A stretch of 64,000 nucleotides of DNA from RPQJ01 sp963846885 (GTDB lineage Bacteria > Pseudomonadota > Gammaproteobacteria > Steroidobacterales > Steroidobacteraceae). Below the pieces are notes generated by a model, which was not told where the DNA came from, ran no database searches, and saw only the letters and a program-made list of their open reading frames with translations. Where the stretch lies: positions 1 to 64,000 of the forward strand of contig CAWJXS010000008.1 in NCBI GenBank assembly GCA_963846885.1, read 5' to 3'. Of the stretch, positions 8,862 to 15,919 are shown piece by piece. A program made the translations under genes and the position numbers. The number at the start of each line of letters is the position of its first letter. The first letter of the stretch is position 1.

Positions 8862-9549
8862 ATGACTGCGCAAAGTACCCGCATGCGTGTCCTGGTCGTG
8901 GACGATTCCGAGCGGGTCAGGAAGACTCTGGCCGCAGGCCTGCATGCGCAAGGCATCGCCGTGGAAACTGCGGCGGACGGTGCTGATGCATTGCAGTTGC
9001 TCGACAGCCTGCCGTTCGACATCGTCGTGCTCGACCTGTTGATGCCGCGCGTCGATGGCATGCAGGTGCTGCGCGAACTGAAATCACGGCGCGCGAAGCC
9101 GCGGATACTGGTGCTGTCCGCCCGTGACCAGGTACAGGACCGGGTCGATGCACTGAATCTCGGCGCCGACGACTATCTCGTCAAGCCCTTCGCCTTTGAA
9201 GAGCTCAAGGCCCGGGTGCTCGCGCTTTCGCGGCGCAGGTTCGACGAAGCATCGCCGGAGATCACGTACGGCAGGCTCCGTCTCGACATGGCCGCGCGGC
9301 TTGCCCGCGTCGACGAGACGGTGCTCCCGCTGACACCGAAGGAGTACGCGCTGCTCGAACTACTGCTGCGTCGGCGGGGACACCTCTGGAGCCGCGCCGC
9401 GATATTCGAGCAGCTCTATGAAAGCGACAGTAACGCGTCCGACACGGTGATCGAGGTGCTGATGAGCACGTTGCGCAACAAGATGGCGAAGGTCGGACCT
9501 GCCGGACGTCATCGAAACCCGCCGTGGCTTCGGCTATGTGGTCGCTTGA
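8862..9549 (+). CDS. OmpR-family response regulator (PmrA/QseB-like), one frameshift
   Basis: Two-component response regulator. Receiver domain at residues 8-120 with the acidic pair D14-D15, phospho-acceptor D58 (VVLDLLMP), S86 (LVLSARD) and K108 (YLVKPF). The C-terminal winged helix has LPLTPKEYALLELLLRRRGHL and SDTVIEVLMSTLRNKM. At about 9497 one surplus C breaks the frame just before the last 18 residues. Removing it restores PDVIETRRGFGYVVA, the canonical family ending, and a stop at 9547-9549, and makes the length an exact multiple of three (228 residues). The start at 8862 is chosen because the upstream 45 bases are not conserved-looking; 8883 is also possible. It overlaps the kinase gene by 14 bases. 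Likely reads the CTTNAG-N5-NTTAAG boxes upstream. Confidence 0.85.
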
Positions 9550-10969
9550 TTCTGTTCGCCATTCGTTGCGAGGCCGGCTCGAACTGAGCCTCACAGCAGG
9601 CGCAATCGCGGTTCTGACTTTGAGCTTCCTCGGCCTGCATACGGTGATCCGGGGTGCACTCTATGCAAACCTCGACCAGCAACTCGCGCTGCGCATGAGT
9701 GCCGTCGCGGCCTACGCGACAGCACATCCGGGGTCAGAGAGCATCGCCGAATTCATGCCGCAGTATCGAACGCGGGCACACCAGGAGTTCTTCCAGGTCT
9801 GGGACAGCCGTGGCAGGACCCTGGCACGCTCCGACTCCAGCGCCGGGAGAAACCTGCCGCAGCTCGACGCGGCGATCGGCATGCAGACTTACTCGGACTT
9901 GCGACTGCCGGACGGGCATCATGGTCGTGCCGTCGCGGAAGTTTTTCCGTTGCCGGCGGACGACTCGCGAGGGGCCCTGATCGTGGTCACCGCGGAGGAA
10001 ATCGTAACCCTTGAACGCGTGGAGAATCGCATTCACGCCATGCTCCTGCTCGGCGCCGTGGCGACCATCGTTGCGATGTTTGTGATTACACGGCGTGCCC
10101 TTCTGCACGGACTGCGCCCCGTCGATGATCTCGTCGTCGCGCTCGAGCGCGTGGACCCGGACGACCCACAGGCAAAACTCGGCGGTGGGCCGCTGCCTTC
10201 CGAGCTTCGTCCGGTAGCCGACCGGTTCTCCTTGGTGCTCAACCGCCTGCTGGACGCGCTCGCACGCGAAAAGCGGTACGCACGCAACGTGGCCCATGAA
10301 CTGCGCACCCCGCTGGCCGAAATACGGTTGCTGGCAGACGTCGGTTCGCGTGCGCAGGAGCCTGTCGCGGTGCGCGCCGCCTTGAGCGACGTAGGTGCAG
10401 CGGCGGCCGAGATGGAGCAGACGGTCGAGTCGCTGCTGGCCCTGACGCGTTATGAGTCGGGTCTTGAGAAACCGCAGCCCGAGCCGATCGACCTGTGCGC
10501 CGAAGTCATGCGAGCCGCCTCCCTGATGAAGCATCACGCGGACCAGCACGACCTGAAGCTTGAGTTCGACATGCCGGAAGAGTTCTGGGTGCATGCCGAC
10601 AGTGCGCTCATCCGCCGCTTGATCAGCAATCTCGTGGGCAATGCGATCGCGCATTCACCTCGCGGCTCCGTCGTCCGCATGACGCTCGACGCGGAAGGGG
10701 AACTGCAGTTGTCCAATCCGGCGCCGCAGCTGGCGGCATCCGACATGCCGCGACTCGGCGAGCGCTTCTTTCGCATCAGCGCGGGCAACGGCGGTTCACA
10801 TACGGGTCTGGGGCTGTCGCTGGCCTTTGCGGTCGCCAAGGTGCTCGGTCTCCGGCTCGCGCTCACTAAACGCGAGGATGGCTGTCTGGTAGCCGCGGTC
10901 AGTGGTTTTCAGAGGTTGGACCAGCTGCCGTCCGGAATGCAGGCACAGGCGCCGGTCGCGAGTACCTGA
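9536..10969 (+). CDS. Sensor histidine kinase, partner of the upstream regulator
   Basis: 477 residues from ATG 9536, inside the last codons of the regulator gene. Membrane segment near residues 16-38 (GAIAVLTLSFLGLHTVI), a periplasmic sensor loop of about 120 residues, second membrane segment (MLLLGAVATIVAMFVI), HAMP, then the HisKA box with phospho-acceptor H254 (NVAHELRTPLAEIR), the N box LISNLVGNAIAHSP and the G box GLGLSLAFAVAKVLG. The layout is that of PmrB/QseC-type kinases. The signal sensed is unknown; those relatives respond to iron, acid pH or cationic peptides. The regulator-kinase pair probably controls the secreted-protein genes just upstream. Confidence 0.9.
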   Translation: MWSLDSVRHSLRGRLELSLTAGAIAVLTLSFLGLHTVIRGALYANLDQQLALRMSAVAAYATAHPGSESIAEFMPQYRTRAHQEFFQVWDSRGRTLARSDSSAGRNLPQLDAAIGMQTYSDLRLPDGHHGRAVAEVFPLPADDSRGALIVVTAEEIVTLERVENRIHAMLLLGAVATIVAMFVITRRALLHGLRPVDDLVVALERVDPDDPQAKLGGGPLPSELRPVADRFSLVLNRLLDALAREKRYARNVAHELRTPLAEIRLLADVGSRAQEPVAVRAALSDVGAAAAEMEQTVESLLALTRYESGLEKPQPEPIDLCAEVMRAASLMKHHADQHDLKLEFDMPEEFWVHADSALIRRLISNLVGNAIAHSPRGSVVRMTLDAEGELQLSNPAPQLAASDMPRLGERFFRISAGNGGSHTGLGLSLAFAVAKVLGLRLALTKREDGCLVAAVSGFQRLDQLPSGMQAQAPVAST

Positions 10970-11041
10970 TCACTCGCGGCTGGCGTTCTCCAAGATGCGT
11001 CGGGCCGCCGCAACATGCCCCGCCGCGGAGTCGCCGCGCAA

Positions 11042-11076
11042 GAAAAAGCGGCCCCGCCTCGGCAGAGAACGGGGCC
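11042..11076 (-). terminator. Terminator of nirS
   Basis: On the minus strand GGCCCCG and CGGGGCC form a stem followed by GCTTTTTCTT, starting about 40 bases after the nirS stop. Confidence 0.75.
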
Positions 11077-11117
11077 ATAAGCGCGCATGCTTGCGCGTGG
11101 GAGCCTTTAACGGTCGT

Positions 11118-13283
11118 TCAGTAAACGTCCGCGCCGGTGTTGTACACGTTGAACTTGCCGGTCGGCGTGACGATGCGCGGATCGTCGATCACCTTCTTCA
11201 GTTGCAGCGTCTTGTCGTCGACCACCACCAGCGCCGATCGCTGGTCCTTGCCGTTCCAGACCGAGAACCACACTTCGTCGCCGGCCGCGTTGTACTCCGG
11301 CTGCACGATGCGTTTCGGTCCTTCGCCGAGCTTCGCCCAGTCGGCGATCGGCAGCACCTTGTAGCCTGCCTCCAGGTTGGTCGTGTCGAACACGGCCACG
11401 CTCTGCGAAATCTTCGGGTCAGGATTCAGTGGTGTGTCCACCCAGAGGTGCTTCGACTTCGGGTGGGTCTTGACGAACAGTGAGCCGCCGCCCTGGCCCT
11501 TCAGCACGCGCACGACTTTCCACGCGCTGTCCTTGTGTTTCTCCGGGTCGGTGCCGATCAGCGTGATCTTTTCGTTGCCGAGTGCGCTCGTCGCCCACAC
11601 CGGGCCGAACTTCGGGTCGGTGAAATTGGCGCCGCGGCCTGGATGCGGAATCTTGTCGACGTCGATGAGCGCCGCCAGTTTCTGCTCCTTCGAATCGACG
11701 ACGGCAATCTTGTCGGACTGGTTCGCCGCGGTCATGAAGTAGCGCTTCGTGCTGTCCCAGCCGCCGTCGTGCAGGAACCGCGCGGCGCCGATCGTGGTGG
11801 TGCGCAGGTTGTCGATGTCTTCGTAGTTGACCAGCAGGATCTGCCCGGTTTCCTTCACGTTGATGATGAACTCGGGGTGCTCGTGGGATGCCACGATCGC
11901 CGCCACGCGCGGCTCGGGATGGAATTCCTGCGTATCCACGGTCATGCCACGGGTCGAGACGACCTTCAGCGGCTCGAGTGTCGCGCCGTCCATGATCGTG
12001 TACTGCGGCGGCCAGTACGCGCCCGCGATCGCGTACTTGTCCTCGTAGCCCTTGTACTTCGAGGTTTCGACCGAGCGCGCCTCGAGTCCGATCTTGATCT
12101 CTGCGACGCGGTCCGGCACTGGCATGTAGAGATCGATCAGGTCGATGCGGCCGTCCCGGCCGATCGTGTAGACGTAGCGGCGCGAGTGGGACATCCGCGA
12201 AATGTGCACCGCATAGCCCGTCTTGATCACGTTGATGATCTGCTTCGTGTCGCCGTCGACCAGGGCCACCTCGCCGGCGTCACGCAGGGTCACCGCGAAG
12301 ATGTTGTCGAGGTTGAACTTGTTCTGCTGCGTCGTCGGCCGCTGGTCCACGGGGATCAGGACCTTCCACGTGCCCTTGATGTCCTTCATGCTCCATTCCG
12401 GCGGCTGCGGCGGTTCGTGCTGCACGAAGCGCGCCATGATGTCGACTTCGTCGGCCGTGAGTTCACCCGACTTGCCCCAGCTCGGCATGCCGGCCGGCGA
12501 GCCCTGGTTGATGAAGACCTTGAGGTATTCCGTGCCCTTGGGCTGGGTGATGTCCGGCGTCAGCGGCTTGCCGGTCGCGCCCTTCCGCAGCACGCCATGG
12601 CAGCCCGCACACCGCTGGAAATAGATGTTCTGTGCATGCTCGAACTCGGCCATGGTCATGTTCGGCGCACCGGGCGTCACGCGGATCTGCGTGTCGGCAC
12701 CCGCGACGGTCGACGCTGCGCCCTGGTACTGCAGCTCGCCGACCGTGGTCGGGTGCTGCGTCGGTGAATCGGCCTTGATGCCTTCCTTCGCCGCGCGGGC
12801 TCGTTCGGCGGCGACGCGTTCGACCGTCACGCTGCCGCCGTTGTTACCCCACGTATTCAGCGCGTAGGTCACCACGTCGGCGATCTGCTGGTCGCTCAAT
12901 TGCGTCATCGCCGGCATGACCGAGTTGAATTTCTGGCCGTTGACGACCACTTCACCCTGCAGTCCGCGGACCACCACGCCAACGGCGCGACCGGGATCGC
13001 CGAGCAGGTAATCCGACTTGGCCAGCGGCGGGAAGGCGCCGGGCAGCCCCGAGCCCGATTCCTGATGGCAGGCGATGCACGCCACTTTGTAAACCTCGGC
13101 TCCCGCCTGCAGACGTGCCGAGGAGGGCGCGGTCCCGGCGGCTACCTCGGCCTGGTGCACCTGTGGCGTACTCGAACTCGTCGCGGGCTGCTGCGCGAGC
13201 GCGCCGGCGCCAAAGGCCGCGAGCAGCGGCAGCGCCATGGCAACGGCGTTGCGTGGAGCCATGAAAAGGATCGAACGGCGCAT
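11118..13283 (-). CDS. nirS: Cytochrome cd1 nitrite reductase with an extra N-terminal haem c domain
   Basis: Periplasmic nitrite reductase, NO2- to NO, first committed step of denitrification. 721 residues, longer than the usual ~560-600. Sec signal peptide 1-30. An additional cytochrome c domain has CIACH at 69-73 and a candidate Met ligand in VMPAM. The normal NirS haem c domain follows with CAGCH at 225-229 and AGMPSWG. The eight-bladed d1 propeller runs from ~300 to the end with haem d1 ligand H360 (TGYAVHISR), active-site H467 (ASHEHPEF) and H547 (PHPGRGANF), and the classical tail GKFNVYNTGADVY. Start supported by GAGGAG. An FNR/DNR box lies 83 bases upstream. No haem d1 biosynthesis genes (nirF, nirDLGH, nirE, nirJ) are in the window. 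Confidence 0.95.
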   Translation of the reverse strand: MRRSILFMAPRNAVAMALPLLAAFGAGALAQQPATSSSTPQVHQAEVAAGTAPSSARLQAGAEVYKVACIACHQESGSGLPGAFPPLAKSDYLLGDPGRAVGVVVRGLQGEVVVNGQKFNSVMPAMTQLSDQQIADVVTYALNTWGNNGGSVTVERVAAERARAAKEGIKADSPTQHPTTVGELQYQGAASTVAGADTQIRVTPGAPNMTMAEFEHAQNIYFQRCAGCHGVLRKGATGKPLTPDITQPKGTEYLKVFINQGSPAGMPSWGKSGELTADEVDIMARFVQHEPPQPPEWSMKDIKGTWKVLIPVDQRPTTQQNKFNLDNIFAVTLRDAGEVALVDGDTKQIINVIKTGYAVHISRMSHSRRYVYTIGRDGRIDLIDLYMPVPDRVAEIKIGLEARSVETSKYKGYEDKYAIAGAYWPPQYTIMDGATLEPLKVVSTRGMTVDTQEFHPEPRVAAIVASHEHPEFIINVKETGQILLVNYEDIDNLRTTTIGAARFLHDGGWDSTKRYFMTAANQSDKIAVVDSKEQKLAALIDVDKIPHPGRGANFTDPKFGPVWATSALGNEKITLIGTDPEKHKDSAWKVVRVLKGQGGGSLFVKTHPKSKHLWVDTPLNPDPKISQSVAVFDTTNLEAGYKVLPIADWAKLGEGPKRIVQPEYNAAGDEVWFSVWNGKDQRSALVVVDDKTLQLKKVIDDPRIVTPTGKFNVYNTGADVY

Positions 13284-13365
13284 CGTGTTCTCCTCGGCGA
13301 CCTGTGACGCGAATCATCCGGCGATTCGCTGCAGACCACTGTAGGAGTACGCCGACCGTTGCGCC

Positions 13366-13379
13366 TTGATCCGCATCAA
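13366..13379 (-). promoter_or_regulatory. FNR/DNR box of nirS
   Basis: TTGAT-CCGC-ATCAA, a perfect inverted repeat, centred about 90 bases upstream of the nirS start. Confidence 0.85.
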
Positions 13380-13405
13380 GGCGTCTTGGGCGTGCGAGGA
13401 GGCGG

Positions 13406-14107
13406 TCAGCCTGGGGCGTCGAGCACCGCGGCCAGCCTTGCGCGACTGGGGACCTGCAGCGTGCGTCCTTGCACGACGATGACGCCGGTATCAGCCAGGG
13501 TCCGCAGTATTCTTGAGAGCGTCTCGGGCTTCATCGACAGGCGCGATGCGAGCTCCTGCCGCGACTCCTGCAATACGATCTCGTGCGGCCCGTCGCTGCC
13601 AGCCGGTACGCGGCTCTCAATCATCCTGACGAGGCGATGAGTGGCGCTGTCGAGCGTGAGGTACTCGATCTCGCGGATGCGCATGTGCAGCCGCTGGCTC
13701 AGGTGGCCGAGCATGCGCAGGCAGGTCTCCGGGCTCTCGCGCAGCAACCCGACGTATTCGACGCTCGAAAATCGCGCAATGCGGCAGGGTCCGGCAGCCA
13801 CGGCGGATACCGGATACATCGGTCCGGACATGAACATCACGGCTTCGGCAAAGCTTTGCCCGGCCCCCAGGATGTCGACGATCTTTTCCTCGCCGGCTTT
13901 CGAGTACAGCACCAGGTTCACCTGGCCTTCCAGCACGACGTAGAAATGCCGGGCCGGCTGGCCACGGTCGAACAGCAACTCGCCGGAATCCGCGTCGATG
14001 ACCTGCGCGGACGTCATCACCCGCTGCAGTTGCGGCGGGGACATTCCGGCAAAAAGGTGATGGGTCCTGACGCCGGCCAGGGCAGTCATTGTCTCGTTGT
14101 CTGGCAT
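13406..14107 (-). CDS. dnr: Crp/Fnr-family regulator, DNR-like
   Basis: 233-residue transcription factor. Cyclic-nucleotide-type sensor fold (LLFDRGQPARHFYVVLEGQV, GAGQSFAEAVMF), long dimer helix, and a winged helix with SRQELASRLSMKPETLSRIL. The recognition helix carries E..SR, the residues that read TTGAT in FNR, matching the boxes before nirS, norB and hemN. There is no N-terminal Cys cluster for a 4Fe-4S centre, so it belongs with the DNR type, which responds to NO through haem, rather than FNR proper. The start at 14107 (MPDNETM) is chosen because the fold begins there; 14089 is possible. The gene lies directly upstream of nirS in the same direction but separated by a promoter region. 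Confidence 0.85.
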   Translation of the reverse strand: MPDNETMTALAGVRTHHLFAGMSPPQLQRVMTSAQVIDADSGELLFDRGQPARHFYVVLEGQVNLVLYSKAGEEKIVDILGAGQSFAEAVMFMSGPMYPVSAVAAGPCRIARFSSVEYVGLLRESPETCLRMLGHLSQRLHMRIREIEYLTLDSATHRLVRMIESRVPAGSDGPHEIVLQESRQELASRLSMKPETLSRILRTLADTGVIVVQGRTLQVPSRARLAAVLDAPG

Positions 14108-14183
14108 GCAGGGTCGAGTGTGCCGCAACTCCGGTCGCGTCTGCGTAGGGATTTGCCTACCTCGGGACAAGCCGGTAGGGAGG

Positions 14184-14585
14184 TCAACTCAGTGCTCCGG
14201 CCATGACACCGAAGGGATGGTGGGCGCGGGCGACGCTGAACAGGAACGCGACCGTCACGAGCGCAGCTACGAACGCGGTGGCGCGCACGGCGCGGGTCCG
14301 GCCGCGCTTGAGCGCGATACTGCCGAGCACGACGTACACGACCAGCAGCGCCACTTTCATGGTCAGCCAGTCGGTCGCGAACGGATACTGCTGGATCACC
14401 GTCGTGAGCATCAGCGCCGCCGTCAGCAGCAGCGTATCGATCAGGTACGACGGATACTTGAGCCACCCCGGGTCGTGCGCCGGTGACCGCGCCAGCACCA
14501 GGCTGCCGCGCATTACGAACAGGCTGACCGACAGCACCGCGAGCGCGATATGGGCATGGCGCAGCGCAAGGTAGTACTCGGCCAT
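14184..14585 (-). CDS. SirB2-family membrane protein
   Basis: 133 residues with four predicted membrane helices (HIALAVLSVSLFVMRG, LLLTAALMLTTV, MKVALLVVYVVLGSIAL, ATAFVAALVTVAFLFSVA), matching the SirB family of small inner-membrane proteins without known activity. It starts in a TGATG overlap with the NnrS gene, so translation is coupled. The linkage to nnrS and norB suggests a role connected with NO or respiratory metabolism, but that is association only. Confidence 0.8.
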   Translation of the reverse strand: MAEYYLALRHAHIALAVLSVSLFVMRGSLVLARSPAHDPGWLKYPSYLIDTLLLTAALMLTTVIQQYPFATDWLTMKVALLVVYVVLGSIALKRGRTRAVRATAFVAALVTVAFLFSVARAHHPFGVMAGALS

Positions 14586-15823
14586 CAGCCCGGCCTGCCG
14601 TCGACGCGAGGCCGCAGGTAGATGCCCGCCACGCGCCCGACCCAGACCGCGACGGCGGCGAGCCACAGCCCCAGGCTGACCAGCAGGAACCACTGCACGG
14701 CAGGGGGTGACGTCACGATCTCGCCCAGCACGCGGTTGACGGTTGCCAACTGCAACGCGATGAAGCATGCCAGCGTGACGCGGTCCATGCGCAGCGGCTG
14801 GCCCGAATGCCCCATGGTCACCCGCGTGACCATTGCCAGCAGCATCGAGCCGAAGAACCCCATGCCCAGTGCATGCACCGGCGCGCGACCAAGCGTCCAT
14901 TCGCCGGTCAGCACGAACGCGCCATCGCGCGCCAACTGCAGAACCGCGGCGACTGGCAACCAGGCAAAACCTGCGTACAGGGACCAGAGCAACGGGTTGC
15001 CCCGGGCGCCACGCGAGGTCCAGCGCACGGCGCACGTGACTGTCAGCGCCACCAGCGCGGCATCGATCCAGGGCAATGCATTCAGCCAGCCGATGACTCC
15101 GACCGCCAGCCGCGCATAGCACAGGGCGACGACGCTCACGAGGATCCAGGTGGGGCGCCAAGCGACGTAGTCCTTGATGACACCCTGCGAGAAGAACGGA
15201 ATCATGCGATGGCACACCGCGAAGAAGACCGGCAGCAGGCCGCCCCACAACGATGTCCTGACGGCAAAGTGCAGCATGAAGTCGTCCTGTTGCAGGACCC
15301 CGGCGGTAAAGCCTCCAAGCGCCACCACCTGCACGCAGAGCGCGATCAGCACGACCACAGCGTGCGGCACGACCTGCGCTGCGCCCAGCAGTACGCGCAA
15401 CAGCGCGACCGTGCCGAGCAGCAGGCCTGCGCCCGTCGCGACGCAACCCGCCAGCAACAGCGTTGGCCCCGTGAACGTACCCACGAGCCACAGCAGGGTG
15501 CCCGACGCGAGCAGGGTGGCCGTGGTGACGTATTCCAGCGGCCTGACTGGCGAACCGTTCATCCAGCGCGGGAACACCGTAAACAGGAAGCCGAAGAAGA
15601 TCGTCGGGAACACGGCGAACAGCATCAGCCACGCGTGGGCCCAGAGCGGGGCAGGCTGCAACACGAGTGCAAAAAGAGGGACGCCGGTGTAGCGCGCAAC
15701 CAGGTGCATACCCCACCAGGCACTGGCGAGCAGCAGGCTCAGCAGGCCGGCGAGGAACAGGCTCCGATGCGGCGCTGCCAGCAGCGGAATGCCTGGGCTC
15801 GCCATCGTGTCGTTGGAACTCAT
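14585..15823 (-). CDS. nnrS: NnrS family haem/copper membrane protein
   Basis: 412 residues, about twelve membrane helices. Family features visible are FPRWMNG near residue 90, the LHFAVRTSLWGGLLPVFFAVCHRMIPFF segment (split motif LWGGLLP and CHRMIPFF) and HALGMGFFGSMLLAMVTRVTMGHSG. NnrS proteins protect cells against NO and are required for normal nitrosative stress tolerance; purified NnrS binds haem and copper. The start at 15823 (MSSNDTM) follows GGGAG. It lies between norB and the SirB gene and overlaps the latter by one base (TGATG). Confidence 0.85.
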   Translation of the reverse strand: MSSNDTMASPGIPLLAAPHRSLFLAGLLSLLLASAWWGMHLVARYTGVPLFALVLQPAPLWAHAWLMLFAVFPTIFFGFLFTVFPRWMNGSPVRPLEYVTTATLLASGTLLWLVGTFTGPTLLLAGCVATGAGLLLGTVALLRVLLGAAQVVPHAVVVLIALCVQVVALGGFTAGVLQQDDFMLHFAVRTSLWGGLLPVFFAVCHRMIPFFSQGVIKDYVAWRPTWILVSVVALCYARLAVGVIGWLNALPWIDAALVALTVTCAVRWTSRGARGNPLLWSLYAGFAWLPVAAVLQLARDGAFVLTGEWTLGRAPVHALGMGFFGSMLLAMVTRVTMGHSGQPLRMDRVTLACFIALQLATVNRVLGEIVTSPPAVQWFLLVSLGLWLAAVAVWVGRVAGIYLRPRVDGRPG

Positions 15824-15875
15824 GACTTGATGTGACTCCCGGCGGGCGCTGCCGTTCCGAGCGGGCAGAAAAAGA

Positions 15876-15903
15876 CAGCGGGCGCCCACGGGGGCACCCG
15901 CTG
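15876..15903 (-). terminator. Terminator of norB
   Basis: CAGCGGGTGCCCC / GGGCGCCCGCTG stem on the minus strand followed by TCTTTTTCTG, beginning about 17 bases after the norB stop. Confidence 0.8.
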
Positions 15904-15919
15904 CCAGGACCCGGTCAGG

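Noticed and set aside
11535..12767. 410-codon open frame on + opposite nirS
   Set aside because: Arg/His/Asp-rich mirror of a GC-rich gene; no start signal, no domain.
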